64,000 bases of DNA, taken from assembly GCA_003508835.1 (NCBI GenBank), contig PUFA01000164.1, positions 2,418,001 through 2,482,000 on the forward strand, given 5' to 3'. The notes beneath the pieces were generated by a model. That model was given only the letters and a program-made list of their open reading frames with translations, was not told the DNA's origin and did no database searches. This document shows positions 33,179 to 47,530 of this stretch, one piece after another; the stretch's first letter is position 1, and each line of letters opens with the position of its first letter. Position numbers and translations under genes: made by a program. Source of the DNA: Eonycteris spelaea. Lineage: Eukaryota; Chordata; Mammalia; Chiroptera; Pteropodidae.

Positions 33179-34595
33179 CTCCTTCAACCTGAATTGAAAA
33201 TTAAAGGCTGATTTAAAAGTGTTTGACACAATGTTTCTGCCATTATGTTTTGGGTAGCTAGCCTAAGCAGAATCTTGGAAGGAAAGCAAAGGAAAACAAG
33301 AACTTGCTTTCAATGAATTAAGCCAGTTGTATGCATTCAGTTATGAATGGAAGAATTAACAGTAATTCTATAATTTAATAAAGACAAAAACCAGTTGATA
33401 TATACAGCTATCATGATAGCTACCATTTATTAAGGCTAGTATTGTCATGTAATTTTTATAAAATTTATATACTGTGATGTCATAAATTTCTTCATTTAGA
33501 TTGAAAACTTCATTCTATTCCTGCAGAAAAATGTGTTTGAAGTAAAGATAGGCTAAGATAATCCACAGAAACAACCAAAGTATCAATTTCTCACTTAAGC
33601 TTCATATTCTTCACAACAGCCCATGCTAATGGAGCATCTAATCTCTAGAAAGTGCTAGTTGTGACAAAAAGCAAAAAGGGCTTTGGAGTGTCTCAAGTCT
33701 TGACCAAAATAATACTTGTATACAACTCGTGGGACAGATTGGGTCACAACTATCCAGCACAGAAAATGCAGTCCTTCAATATGTTGATAACCCAAGAATA
33801 TGTAACATGAAAAATTACCACATCAGTTCATAAAGTGAAATCTTAATTTAAAAATAAAGAGTATATCCACAGCAGCATCCAATGTAAGTGAAATATCAAC
33901 CAAAACAAATGTATGACGTTTAGGCACCAAAGTGTGCTTATTAGAGAATGAAAGGGACTTAAGTATATTTGATCTTATTTTAGTTGTAACTTTAGCTAGT
34001 TTTGGTAATTTGATTTCTTGTCAAACTAGAAGTGGTAAATAAAATGTAGATCACAGGAGAGAAACACATGGGTAAGAAATATTTGGCAACCTGACATTGA
34101 GACTCAGATTATGAAACTAAACTGAGTTCAGAAAGCACAGCCATTTGGGACATAATGCTGTGACTAACAGGCTCATAGGCTCAGTAAACCTTCAGGCTGC
34201 CAATGTTTCACACAGCACAGAATATTTACATATAATGATTACCTGTAGTCGTTAAGACTATAACCCATTAAATTTGGCTTTATTTTAAGGCAAGGAATAT
34301 TATTCAATGTGTTTGAGGGATATTCTTTGATATCTTAATAGAAAAAAGTGGTGCCATAAATAGTTTGACAAACACTAAACTTAGACATTATTTACTGCTA
34401 TGTTATTTAGTGCCCTTAATATGTTAATGTGAATTTTTAATCTTTCCAAGAAAGTAATTTATTTAACCATTATATAAATCAGCATCCCAAAGGAAACAGA
34501 TGGTACACTCACAGTGGGTAATTAGGAAACATTTAATAGAAACCAACAAGGGAGGATGTAGCACTGTTACCATCTCCAGTTCTGAACATATAAGG

Positions 34596-34608
34596 TGGGG
34601 GGGGGGGG
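34596..34608 (+). repeat. poly(G) run
   Basis: A run of about 13 G, unusual in this AT-rich DNA. Runs of C of the same length occur at 25634 in intron 1, and a G run of nine at about 48091. Confidence 0.9.
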
Positions 34609-36349
34609 AGCAGTTAACTAAAGATAACTGAGAAATGGCGAGAACAGCTTCACAGTTCTCAGTTGGAAGACAGTGAACTAGTGGCATTCCAGCAGGAAAA
34701 AGGTAAGAGACCCAGGAATAAATACCTAGCCTCATATCCCAACTTCTTAATATCCTGCTGGTCTCCTCTTTCTGTCTCAGCCCACTCTCCCTTTAGTCAA
34801 ACCCAAGAGGAAGGCAGAGGGCAAAGGAACCTGAAGTCTACACAGATCGGTTTGGGGACAGAGCAGAAGAGATAATAGTGAGAAAAAGAAAATAGGCTGT
34901 ATAACTGGGTCCTTTTTTTTTCACAGATGACGGGCTATTTTCTTTTTTTTTCTTTTTTTTTGCAGAATACACTTGGGGAAAACTTGAACCATTTGTAAAG
35001 TGATCCAAACTGATACACACAAACATTTTTTTCAAAAAAAAAAGTGACAATGGAAGTATCTACACTAATGTGAAGCAGCTCATTCATTCCATTTCAACTT
35101 AGGTGTTGATTTGCAAGGCAATGGAGTATAATTTCTCCAACAAAATGGTAAAATAACATAATATCCATTTCACTTTTGACTTATGCACTATGATTGCAGA
35201 GTTGGTTATTTTTGCAAAAAATATTCCAGGAATTTAATTTTTCCAAAGACCTTTATTAACCAGTTATTATTCAGGTAATTTTGTCTTGCAGCATCTCATG
35301 ACATCCATATAAATGTTCCTTTTTTCTCTTTTTAATTGATTTAGCTCTATCAGATACCTCGCTTGTAATACTTTTGTTGTGATTTGAACAGTTCTCCATC
35401 ATTACTCACTCTCAGTGACTTCATACAACCCTGAAACTTAAATTTCAGTTGCATTTGTTTACATTGTTTTATTGTCTACATTGGTGAGAAAATGACATAA
35501 ATGGGTTTGGATGTAATATACACTACTAGTGTAAATTGGGTATAAATACTTATAAACTGATTTTATAATTGGATGTTCATTAATTAAAATACTATACTTT
35601 TGCTTCCCTAGAACTCAGTTTACATAGGAAGTCAAATAATGACTATATAGCTAAAAAGAGTCCTCAGTCTGAAGGAATAAGCAAGAGTTCCGCTCCCATT
35701 TGATCTAATGGGAACTGAATAGGTGTGGCTCACTATTTACTTCATTCAGTTGTCTGTGTTCTCTAAAAACCTGCTCACACTAGAAGTCTACCGATACTGT
35801 TAATAAGGTGATCCCACAGAACTACATCAATAATTCCCATTTCCTGTCAACCAAGAATCCAGCCTGAGGGGAAACAACTCATCAGTTGGTTTCTCTAATT
35901 CTCAAATGCAAATTCTGTGACATGATAATACCTGTAACTAGGCTTGCTCTCTGTTTCAACATATATAAATACATGTTTCCTTTGCAAGGAAGAGTGATTT
36001 AGAGAAATCTCTGTGAGGGTATTTCTCTAATCTGAATTCAATCATGAGGAAATCAGACAGCATACTAAGAAAATAACACTGTAAGACAGTTTCCTTTCTT
36101 TACTAGGTAATATTTTAGATACTTAAGTGTTACCATACTTGTCACAGTTTATTAAAGCATTAAATGCCAAATTTGGTTATTAGATGCTTTTTGTCAATTC
36201 AGTATATACATATTTTAGGAAAGAAGGACTTTTTATTTGTAGAAACCAGGGAGTGTCTGGTTTGTTGGCAGAGATAGGGGCAAAAGTAGAGACAAAACTC
36301 TAGTCATGACAGCTATTTCAATTGACTAGAATCAGGAAATGTGCATTAA

Positions 36350-36480
36350 TTCCATAGGTGTTCATTGAGTGAACATTACATGCCATGTATTTGGCACTGA
36401 AGACAAAGTGATGAGGACACACTTGGCCCCTGCTTTCATAGAATTTAAATTAGCTGATCAAAACTTAAACTTGAACTGCT
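36350..36480 (-). mobile_element. L2 3' fragment
   Basis: GTGTTCATTGAGTGAACATTACATG, CCATGTATTTGGCACTGAAG and TTTCATAGAATTTAAATTAGC follow the antisense L2 3' end. Confidence 0.55.
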
Positions 36481-37674
36481 GGGTATAACATAATCAAAAC
36501 AAGTGTATCTAAACAAAAACAACCTCTTCCTAAAAGTTCTGGACTACAAAAGAGTATATTAAAATGCTTCTATTGCAAAAGTATTTTCAAATAATTTTCA
36601 TGGGTAGCTATCAGCTGAATGCCATTAAAAAACACAGATTCAAAGAAAGCAAGTATTTAGACATTCATTAAATGATAGTTGCACTTATGCCTGATACATA
36701 TGCCGTACATGAAAATGAATACTGCCAGCTTTGATAGGGCTCATTGGTGCATCTAAACACTCAATCCATCATAGAAGTGCACCCCAAACAGTAAAAATTG
36801 ACAAGATGAACTTCCAAGTATAAGACTTGGCATTGAGTTGCTTGACTGTTGACACACAAATCAAGTTCTTTGTGGAGGATCTAAAATTACCAACAATTTC
36901 TCCTTGGAAAATGACTCTGGCCACTAATTCTACCTCTGGAGTATGGAAAAAAAAAAAAAGGCTATTATGACAGCTCTAACAATCCTGACGGTACAAACAA
37001 TTAAGACCACCTTTCTGATATTATTATTTTCTTTCTTTGGAAATTTCACCTTTTATGATTATACGATACAGGCAAAACTAGTACTAGCAACTTTTCAGTT
37101 GTTGACAATATATGATGTCATCAACTCCAAGTATCTGTGATATATTGATTACAAATATTGCTTACAAATTCATCACAAGAGAAAAAAAATTCTTGGTGAC
37201 TTACTTTGTTGAAGTCTTCACTACTCTCACTTTAGATACAGCTTGCTTCTCAGTACTTATCAGCTTTTGGAACATTAAAGAGAAGCAGCTTGCTTTACTC
37301 ACTGCTTTGCAATCACCTGAAGGAGCTAATCATTTCCCCCATGATGTGGAAGGCACAAGAATGATTAACATATCTAATTTACAAAACTAAATAGTACCCT
37401 ATTCCTTTGAAATCAGTACTTCACGGGGTGGTCTTATTTGAAATAAACAAAAATAAATTTCCAAGCCCAATAAAAAGTAACATAATTTTCTAGAACTTCC
37501 AACATATGTCTTTTACCTCTTTCCACGGTTTTCTTGTGTTTTAGGTTATGCCCAAAAATGTGTAATTCCCTTTTCTGAGTTATAACTTATTTTAATTTTT
37601 GAAAGTAAACAACAATAGGATATTGAGACTAGAGTAGTCAAATGATTATTCTACTCTACCCTTATTCATTAAGA

Positions 37675-37845
37675 CTTTGATTCTCAAACTTCGGCCTGCA
37701 TTGGAATCACTGGAGGGCTTGTTAAAACACAGATTGCTAAGCCCTACCCTAGAATTCCTGATTTAGTAGGTCTGGAGTGGGGCCTGAGAATTTGAATATC
37801 TAACAAGTTCTCACATGCCGTGCTGGTCCTGGGACAACCTTTTCA
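37675..37845 (-). mobile_element. MER5A element
   Basis: TTGTTAAAACACAGATTGC, TGATTTAGTAGGTCTGGAG, GGGGCCTGAGAATTTG and CTAACAAGTTC are reverse-complement MER5A. Confidence 0.82.
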
Positions 37846-39154
37846 AGAAAGGTGATTGAGTGCTAAAGGAAACAGGAATGTTGACATGGGTCTATTATGT
37901 GCAACTTGAACCATAGCCTCTTCAGTGACCCAGAGGATTGGCCATCTACCAAGGCTTAAGGAAATAGATTCGGGATGATGACACCAACATCCATGATGAG
38001 CCTGGTAGTGGACATCTTCTACATATAAGAAATCATATTGCAGGATATCACAAAAAAAATTGGGTCGCCCAACTCCAGGGAAATAATGAGAGAGCTGAAT
38101 CTTAACCACTAGACCGTAAGGGATGGTCCAGGAGAATAATGAAATCTTGGAGTGTTAGCAGTCAGGTGACAGTGCCAGACTGTCAGAGATAAGATAGGTA
38201 AAATTTCAAATCATGTGAATATATTGACTACCTAAAAAAAAAAAAATTTTAAAACCAATATTCTTTCTGTAAGATAAAAACAAACTTGCTGCTCAAGTAT
38301 AGCCTGCAGCTTCTCCAATTTTTAGACATCGATTAAGCATGATTTCCTTTTTAAAAGGTGAACTATGCTTGTCAATCTTTGGAAAACTGGTCTAGTAAAC
38401 ACTGAGGCTAATGAGTGCCAAAGTATATAAGCCAATACTTTAGATTTGGTAGATTTCTGGAGTGTACCTCCCAGTGACTAATTTTATTAATGGCTAGATT
38501 TGATCCTAAAATTAAGGACCGTGGTAGGTTTCCTTTTCTTCAAGTAATCTGCATATTGGAACAAATAATTCCTTACATTCAAAATTGTATTTATTTTTTC
38601 TTTCTGCAGCTCTTAACAAAGCATATTTTTCAAAGATACAGCTGGACTGGATTAATTCAACCTCAGAAGTCCTTTGGCATTCTGTGGTTTATTCAACTGG
38701 AACATCTTTCATCAAATCCTTGACAAGTCTAGGTGAAATTTTTGGAGATCACTTAAGATTATGCGTCCCATCAAGGAATAGTTATTTCTTGAGCCCTATG
38801 CAGCATGGTTTGGTAGCACATTCAAATGGCTCTATCTTAAATAACTAAAGAACGGAAGAATAGCTGTCCTATTGCCATTCCAAGAGTTAATCAAAATGGA
38901 ACATACGAATCAAATAACATACAGAAAATGGTAGTGCTTATTGTTATATGGTGGAAAGTAGGTGGGAGTTTTAATCACATTTCTATCTATTGTACAGATC
39001 ACCCTTAGATGAGATGATCCAGACAGATAAAAAATATACTGACACTCTTGATTTCCTATCCCACAGCCATTTCTACCTTCTTCCTTAAAGCACCCTGGTT
39101 CTTTGCTGTTGTTGTTGTACAACAGCTCCAGAGAATGAACCTTGTTCGATCCAA

Positions 39155-39335
39155 GCCATTGTTCTCAACCACGACTGAACATTAAATCCCTGTGAGGGAA
39201 TTTTATAAATATTGATGCCAGGGCACTACCCCAGAGCAATTAAATCAGAATCTCTGCAAATTGGGTGCAGGTGAAAATATGTTTTAAACGCTTCTCAGGT
39301 TATTCTGATATGCAGCCAGGGAGCAGGACTTCAGG
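39155..39335 (+). mobile_element. MER5-type element
   Basis: TGTTCTCAACCACGACTGAAC, CAATTAAATCAGAATCTCTG and GGTTATTCTGATATGCAGCC fit the MER5 family. The middle is diverged. Confidence 0.7.
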
Positions 39336-39339
39336 TCTA

Positions 39340-42300
39340 AACTAATCAGGGCAAGCCAGCCCCTTTGTTAGTATTCAGAGCAAGGTACGTGACCCATTCT
39401 GACTGATGAGACTTAAGAAGAGTTCTTCTATTGGCTTCTGGTAAAAACATTTCCTACTTGAAATAGAAGAAAAATGTAAAGAGAAATATTTTTTTAGTGC
39501 CAACACTCCTGCTTTGTATTTGGGCACTGTCATATGAAGGCATAATGCTTGGTTGTGGTGGCCATTTAGCAGCCATGAGGAAAGACAATGCAGAAGCAAT
39601 AAAGAGGGAAGAGTGGAAAGATCAAAAAATTCCAAGTGTATCAGTAGGAAAGCAGAACCACTGTAAACATAAGGAGAACAATGGATTTATTTATTATAAG
39701 AATATTAGGCCTTACATAAAAATTAGAAGAGTTGTGAAAGTGAAGTCTAGTGAAGGAGTCAGAGGAACAGGCACTAAATATTCCACCTGAAACACTGGTG
39801 TGAGTGAACAAATTGGAGCTGGCAGAAAAATCCAGGAAACAAAACTCAACTTCTTGCCAACGTGGGAGTGCAAGTACTCAGGAAGAGATGTATTCAAATT
39901 GTCTCCTTGGGGAAATAGTTGCTATCATTTCTGGGTCCTCTACTAGGTCGGGAGCTGCTATTGTTTGTCAGGACCAGCAGGTGGCAGGAGAGGCAAGATA
40001 CAGAATGGAGATGAGGAAGAACAGGGGACTGACCAGGTAGGTATCTCTGCCTCTCCTGCCACCCAGTCTTACAGCAATGACCTTCTGAGCAAAATGGCTT
40101 CAATTTCAAGCACTTTCCAAATCTCATGCATATTCTTTTGTCCAACTCTAACCTGGAACCATATGGGAAAAGGGGTTCTGGGAAATGTAGTTCCCAGCCT
40201 TAGTCAAGAAATGGGATAAATGAATAAGGTATGATCCTTCCAGAAAGTCTAAATTTGGTTGTTAAAAATTAGTAATAAAGATAAATTTGGAGTGATACTA
40301 GTTGACTATCCCTCAAAACCTTGCCTTTCCCTATTACTATAAATTAAAATCAATTTCCTTAAAGTAGTAGGTCCATGCCTCTTTTAACTAAATTCTGATA
40401 CATCTTTCTTATACAGATATGTCAATATAGGCACAGACTATAAACAGTAATGGAGTAAAGACAAAAATTCAAAAGGCTGAGAAGAATTTTTCAAATGGGA
40501 TAAATTAAAAATTTAAGAAGGAGATTAATATTAAAAAGAAAAAAGAAAAACATTCAATAGATAGGAAAAAATAGAGTAAGGTGTGAAATAAAAGCAGGAG
40601 GCTTCTATTTTAAAGCCAAATGATAAAATAGGAAAATATTAAAAAGGAACAAAAAACAGAAAAAATTAGGCCAAGGATATTAATTAAACCAATGTGAGGG
40701 TAACTCGAACAGGGTCGAGTCATCATTGGTATAAATTATAGTTAATTCAGGTTCCCAGAAACAACTAACACTGAAAAAAAGTTAAATTGATCCACTCTAA
40801 CTAACATATACAAATATTCTACTGGAGGTTTTAAGAAATCTTCATTACGTCAACATGTCAACATATCTCCACCGAGTATTTTTGCAAGATCCATATGCCA
40901 TGTCTATCATGGCTCTCACAAACTTGTCTAGTTTGAAAAACTCATAGAAGAAAACTGGAGAGTGAAGAAAACTACAAATCTTACAGAAAATATTTGACAG
41001 AATTTTTGAAACACTGACTAGTGAATAAAAATAAATAAGTGGATTGGGAGTTTACATACAATACTTAAGAATCAGTTTTTCATCGATATTAACAAATATT
41101 TAAGAATTTGAAAGGGGCAAAACTAATCAATAGCTTTATTTGAGTGGTAAGCTGGCTTCAAACAGGGTCTGGTGGATCTGCCATGCTTCTTTTTGGAAAT
41201 ATATCAAGCGCATCTCACCTTGCACTGTGAGAATAGTCTCATTTTCATATAAACAAGGACACACCAAAAAGCAGTTGCCTCCTGGAAAGGGAAATAGTAT
41301 CTGGAGGACAGAGATGAGAAAGAAACTCGCTATTCTTCCCGCTGCATCCAATGAAAATGTTGTACTTTATATATATATTACCCAGTCACAAATAATTTTA
41401 AAACAAAATTTTCCAGTTTCTCAGCTTCTGCTTCTGAAATTGACAACTGCCTTAAGGAAGAAAGCCGTCTTAAATGATAGGCTCACCTCTCTTGGCTTCC
41501 CTCTTCTCTTGGGTCTTGATCCACAAATTCTTACTTCTTTAGTTTCTCTCTAATGCCTTAAAACTGACAATTTTTATGTTCACCTTAACCTTTTTAGTGG
41601 GAGGGATGGACCAGAATGTCTCGTCTACTAGTACCTAAGGCTAAACTTCTATGATCACTATTTTTTTCATGTACTTGAAATGAAAATATTGTTGCAGTTT
41701 CAAAGTTACCATAAATTTAATAAGTGAAACACGTTAATCAACAAAACAGGTGTTTAAATTTATTGTCTCCAAATATTAGATAGAAACAAGAACAAATGAA
41801 AAATTTAATTCTATAGACAATGTATTTGTGGCTGACATTCACTTTGTCAAATATAAGATAGGCCCTATATTGCATGTTATTAATAAACTATTTTATTTAA
41901 TCTTCAATACAAACTCCTGATATTTATCATCAGTCTTATTTTATAGAAAAGAACCACATCTCAGAACACATGAAATACTTTTCTTTCAGTTTACAAAGCC
42001 AGTAACAGATAGAACTTAATTAAAATTCAGCTTTAATCATTAAAATGGATATTATGCTCCATATTTTACTAGACTCTGCAAGGCACTGCATTAGACTCTG
42101 AATCAGGATAAAAACAACAACAACAACAAAACAAAACAAAAGAAAAAAGTAGTAAGAGACAGCATTTAGTCTAATATTTTTTGTTCAAAATCTGTCAATA
42201 TAGTGAATATATAATTATTTTTAAGATGGAGTTTGGGGTTTGGAGAAAAAAATTATCCTGAGGAATAAAAGTACATCAAAATAAAAATATTATTTGTTCG

Positions 42301-43735
42301 CCTTTCATTTCACCACACATGGCATTTCTGTACTCATTGTAAAGGGTGAAATTCTGAAGATATAACACAGGGGAATTGGAGGTGCCGTCTGTTTCCCCAT
42401 TTGTTTCTCAAACCTGCTTCTGGATATTGCCTCTACACTCTATTTGTGGGGCCCAAGTTGGTTTCCATTTTCCCCACACAGTCCCTAGATCCTCAGCTTC
42501 AAACTCAATCTTTCCCCCACTTCCCAGGACCACCAATCACTATATTTAAGCATTGTCAGCTCTAATTTCTATGAATTAAGAGCAAATCCCCTTCAACACT
42601 TCTCTGCCACGTGAATGTCTTACCACTTTATGACAGAGACCCAGTTTGAATCATTCTTCGCTGTCTCTCTGGCACCCTCACTCTCTCTTGGGCATTTGCT
42701 TTTGTCAGTCCCCTTCAAAGGTCTGAGTTCATGCCCTGAGTCTCAGTGACTGCTGAGCTTCTGCCACGCTACCAAAAACCTTTCCTGTCTGAACCTCTTT
42801 GTATCACTCACCATAGACCCTTGCTGTTTTTGCCCTATCAATTACCCACATCTCTCCTCTCCACACTGATCCCTCACACAGTGGTCAATAATTATTCTAC
42901 TTTACTCTCTTTGCAGTGAGATACCTACTAGATTGCAAGTACCTTTCCCTATGCTGTTGAAAACTGTTGATTCACCAAACTACGTGTATAGTGTTTTATC
43001 TCCTAGTTGAATGGATCGAACAATGAATATTGTTTTAAAATAAATACTTGTTAAAGATATTCTTAAGCATCTTACTACTATTAATGCTGTAGGTCACCAT
43101 AACATCAAATAACAACAAATAAGACGAAATCACAATCACCACCTTCATAGGATCTATAGTCTAATTAGGGAAATAAGCTCCCTAAAGAGGAAATAGCAGA
43201 CAGAATGGAAAAGTGCTTTAGAAGAAGAATCGACAAAGTACTACGCCAGTAAATAGAAGAAAATATTTCTTTCAAAAGAAAGGATCAGGTTTGACATAAT
43301 GAGAGAAAAACAATTTTTGTAATTGGAGGTGTCTGAAATCCATTCCTCTCAGGTGAGGATGTGAGCTCAATAGCAATAGCTATAGCAGATATTTTCCCAG
43401 CCCTAATGAGAAAGTCAGTCTTGGGGCTAGTGTGGGCACCAAAGATAAACACACCAAGAAACAGGAAAAGGAAAGAAGAAGAGAATGAGAGTAAGAGGTC
43501 ATGAGACCCTAATGACATTTGAGTCCCTGGTTCCAGATACCTCTGATGCTAGTTGCACACTGAATTTAATAAGGTTTGTTTATATGAGCAAACAAATTCC
43601 CTATTTTGCCTAAATTAGTTCCCTAAACTATATATTTTTTTGATTTACAAACAAGTCAAATGAATCCCATCAGACAGATACTCTTTGGAAATTTACCCAG
43701 TTACTCATTACAGTCAAACAACATGCATGTTAGAG
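39340..43735. other. intergenic, no gene seen
   Basis: Frames of up to 137 codons (41140-41553) show no recognisable motif. A GGGAAATGTAGTT motif near 40182, common at the ends of old repeats, suggests decayed transposon DNA at 39990-40200. Confidence 0.45.
42112..42145 (+). repeat. (AAC)n / (AAAAC)n simple repeat
   Basis: Four to five AAC units pass into AAAAC units, then A-rich DNA. Confidence 0.9.
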
Positions 43736-43737
43736 GC

Positions 43738-44012
43738 ACTAACTGCCCCCCTCAGTCAAAAATCTACATTTTACTTTTTACTCCCCCAGAATAACTACTA
43801 ACAGCCTACTACTGAAGCCTTACCAATTATATAAACGATTAACATATATTTTGCATATTATATGTTTATGTAATGTATCCTTATAATAAAGTAAGCTGGA
43901 GAAAAAATATTAATAAAATCATAAAGAAGAGAAAATACATTATTTATTGAAAAAAAATCTGTATCTAAGTGGACCCATACAGTTCGAACCTGTGTTATTC
44001 AAGGGTCACCTA
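43738..44012 (-). mobile_element. Tigger2/MER2-type DNA transposon remnant
   Basis: TACTAACAGCCTACTACTGAAG, CATATTTTGCATATTATATG, TAATAAAGTAAGCTGGAG, GTGGACCCATACAGTTCG and GTTATTCAAGGGTCACC match the TcMar-Tigger consensus. The right terminus keeps its inverted repeat (TTCAAGGGTCA). There is no transposase frame. Confidence 0.75.
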
Positions 44013-45239
44013 TACATCTTAGTTTACTAATCTTAGTTAATCAACTCATGTTTTCATTTTTTTTTTTAATGTTAGATTAGGTCATTTTAAAGCTAACTTT
44101 TAATCCTTCCTGGAAATCCTTCATGTGAGGGTCATTATTCCACGATGCGAAGGATGAGAGATAGTCATACATGGAAAGGATTCCCAGGACCATAAGATAT
44201 GTGATACCTCAGAACTAAACACATTTTTTCTTCGCGTATACAGGGGCTAAAAAATTCATATAAATAGTATAGCATTTTGAAGAGAGCGCATTAATATTTA
44301 TTTCAGAAAACAAAAACAAAAACAAAAAACACCATGACTCAATAAAATTAAGTTAGTTAAACTTTGAAGCTGAAGGGAACCAAAGTTTTGCCACCCTGAA
44401 GCTGCCTTTTGGGATACTAATTTAAAACTAGTTATTAAGAAACAAAAGAATTGGAAAGAACCTTTCCTGCCCAGGAGATTAAGAGGGAAAAAGCTGCTTC
44501 AGGAAGAAAAATCTTAGGATGTTCCCCTTATCCTAATTTGAATTAAGTATGTTAAATAGAAGGGCTTTGGGTCAGGGGCCTCTTAGCTAGATAGGCTATT
44601 TCCCACTGTTTTTGCATTGTCTCCCGAGAATTTGCCTGCCATATGTGTTTACTCTTCCTCAACCACCTGTAAATGGTCCATTCTCACTTCTGAATTCCAA
44701 GACTCCATTTCTCCCCTTTTCTCCTTTGTCCAAAATGTCATATATACCCAGTGTTGCCTCACTGTCTTTAGAATTTTTATGTTTATGTGTATTCCCCATG
44801 CACATGTATCAAAATTTGATTTTCTCCTGTTAATCTCTGTTCATTTGATTATTAGCCCAGCTAGAAAACCTTAGAAGGTGAGAGGAAGAGTATTAATTTT
44901 TTAACTCCAACAAAACAAAACTCCTGGGTGATGAGTTTTCTGGACCACTTTACAAAATAGGTGTATTTCCTGTTTGTGGGATGAACCATGACTAGAATGT
45001 AAGAGAGTGTGCAATATTGGTTCATTTTCTCTAAATGCAGTATTTTAAAGGTGGGCTGACAGTGTTCACCTGCCTCAGACTATTCATTTACAAACACTGA
45101 CTGCTCCCTCTTGTTGAACAAAGCATTGCCAGGGATCAGGCCAAGGGACTGTGCAAGTAGAAAGAAGCGGAAGCTTTCAATTGGTACTAATAAATTCTGA
45201 GAATTCAGGGGTTCACAACTGGTCCTACCCTTCTACATG

Positions 45240-45660
45240 TTCCACTTATTTATCGTGGTGTAAAGAATCACTCCAAACACTGAGTGGCTTGAAGCACCAC
45301 CGTGTTCTTATCTTTTTCATGTTTCTGTGGATCAGGAATTCAGGAAGGGCTTGGCTAGTGATTCTCATTCAGGTCTCTCATGCAATTGCAGTCGGAGAGT
45401 GGCTAGAACAGTGAAGGGCTGGAGCAGCTGGGGGTTGGTCAGGTGTTTCTCCAGGAGGGCTCAGGGTTTCTCCATGTCCCTCCGTGTGGATTAGTTTAGG
45501 TTTCCTCACAGCATGGCAGCCTCAGAGCATTTGGTTGCTTCCATATGGTGGCATCCCTGAGCATGAACATTCCCAGGGATCAAAATGAAAATATGTGACA
45601 TATTTATGACCTGTCTTTGGAAGTATACAACATCCCTTGGTCGAGGCAGTCACAGGGGCA
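45240..45660. mobile_element. old interspersed repeat, family not named
   Basis: ATTTATCGTGGTGTAAAGAATC, CACTGAGTGGCTTGAAGCACC, TTTCTGTGGATCAGGAATTC, CTCATGCAATTGCAGTC and CACAGCATGGCAGCC are phrases of a common ancient mammalian repeat that I recognise but cannot assign with certainty. Confidence 0.5.
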
Positions 45661-46456
45661 TCTCCAGGTTAGAGAAGAGTCATAGCCTAGACTTCCACCT
45701 CTCAATGGAAGGAAAGAAAAAGTCATATTGTAAGAAGAGCAGCTGGAATGAGAGATCCAGCCATCTTTGGAAAATATAATCTGCCATGCTGTACCTACCC
45801 CTTAACGCGTACTTCATTTTTTCTGTTTTTGGATTGACTTTAATATTTTTTGAACCAGATTTTATCTTCACTCTTATAAATATTGATGGGCAAGTAATAA
45901 GGCAGATGAAAAACACACTGTGTTTTGTCTCAGGCACTACATTTCACCAGCAATATCCATGCCCAGAGAAAAGTGTCTATAACTCCCACCAATCCCCTCT
46001 CTATCCCTATTTGAAAACAGCTGGAAATAATGTGTTGTGTTTTGATAGAGCAGAGATCTCTATAAACTATAGCAGTCATTTTGTATCCTATGGATGTGAT
46101 AGTCACATTTTATTTCACATATACTGTAGATGAACTGCACTACATGCACAGAATTTTGCAGTTAACAAGCATAAAATTATCTCGGAATATACTCAATTTT
46201 TAATAGAAATTTTATTGTTTTTTTCATTGGCTTCCAAATATTCTTATATTTCCAAAAATACTTTATAGGGAAATAATAAAGAAAATAGCTCTCACAGCTT
46301 TCTTTAGTTACCTTTTTAGTTTATATTTTAAATTCTAAAAGACTGCATACGTATCAAAAAGTATAAAAATAAAAAAGCATCTATCTACTGATGAATCACA
46401 AGATAGAACAAAAGTCGACATCTGACCATATGTGCTCCCTCCCCGCCTCTCCTTCT

Positions 46457-46458
<2 letters not shown>

Positions 46459-46491
<33 letters not shown>

Positions 46492-46497
46492 TCTCTC
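46459..46497 (+). repeat. (CT)n microsatellite
   Basis: An almost pure CT dinucleotide tract with one CC interruption, followed by CAAAATAAATTAC. Confidence 0.95.
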
Positions 46498-46789
46498 AAA
46501 ATAAATTACAGATACAAGGCTGTATGTGTAATTTAAAAATCACCCCCACATTTCTACCTTCCCTTTCTAGCTCTGCCGCATAAGAATGCAGACTGTGTAA
46601 ACATCATAGTTTACACGAGTAGAGCCCCAGAGAGTCGTCCAATGCAGAACAAAATTATTTATGGCAGCCCCAAAATTACTGTACTGAAGTTAGCGGTTTT
46701 CATTAAATCTTCTGTTATAGTTTCACTACAAATGACGATGATATGTAAAAGCTCTTTATATGCTGATCCTTAAATTTTTATGTAGATGT

Positions 46790-47095
46790 TATATTATAAT
46801 TATTTTGTAATATTTTATCTTTATCCATGTTAATCAATGTGTGTCTAAATAATCAATTATTACTACTCTATAGTATTCCATAATTTATGGAACAAACCAT
46901 AATTTATTCATTCCCCTATGAGAGTAGTTAACCTTTTCCCATTTTTCCCTGTGTTACTATCAGTGCTGCAATGAACATCCTTGAAAAGATATCCCTATTG
47001 ACATAACTGTGATTTTCTTTAAGGAATAAATACACCTAGAAACAGAATTGCTGACAACAAGAGTATGTAGATATTATATACTATCAAATGCATCT
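46790..47095 (-). mobile_element. L1 3' fragment, left part of a split copy
   Basis: TATAGTATTCCATAATTTATG, CATTCCCCTATGAGAG, AGTGCTGCAATGAACATCC and GAATAAATACACCTAGAAAC follow antisense L1M sequence. It resumes at about 47530. Confidence 0.6.
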
Positions 47096-47530
47096 GGGGT
47101 AGACTAGGTGATAGTAACAAGTAGACCTTAAAATATCATGCTTCAATTTAATAACAGTTTACTTCCCATTCACCTAAAAGCCTAAGACAGCATGTGCTCA
47201 GACCTTTATAGTTACCTAAATGAATACTATGTAACTTACAGAGTGGGTTAGGCCAGGGGAACTCTGCTCCCCACAGCTATTCAGGAAATCATGCTATCAG
47301 GCATTCTGCAATTTTTAACATGTGGTTTCCAAGTTTACCTGTGCATTGCCATCCCAGCCAACCAGAAAGGGAAAAACTATATGGAGAAGTACATCACTTT
47401 TAATCCCATTCCATTGGTAACACTCGGTTACATGACCATATCTAATTGCAGGAGAAGCTGGGGAAGGTAATCTGGCTGTGTGCCCAGGAAGAAGATGAGA
47501 ATGGATTTGACAGACTTAGCAATATCTGCC
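47096..47530. mobile_element. repeat inserted into the L1 copy
   Basis: AGACTAGGTGATAGTAACAAG at the left and CTGTGTGCCCAGGAAGAAG with GACAGACTTAGCAATATCTG at the right are ends of a repeat I recognise as an ancient mammalian interspersed element but cannot name. The flanking L1 text continues across it. Confidence 0.5.

Larger units (their letters stand above)
32445..36345. other. downstream of PTP4A1, no gene seen
   Basis: AT-rich DNA with homopolymer and dinucleotide tracts. No confident interspersed repeat and no coding signal. Confidence 0.5.

Noticed and set aside
33135..33380. AATAAA signals as ends of a longer PTP4A1 3' UTR
   Set aside because: The hexamer is common in AT-rich DNA, and nothing links these sites, about 3 kb past the stop codon, to the transcript.
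41140..41553. 137-codon frame
   Set aside because: No recognisable family, low-complexity C-terminal half, and no promoter or polyadenylation context.
46440..46505. CT-rich tract followed by CAAAATAAAT, reminiscent of a carnivore SINE tail
   Set aside because: No tRNA-like head with A and B boxes precedes it. A simple microsatellite explains it.
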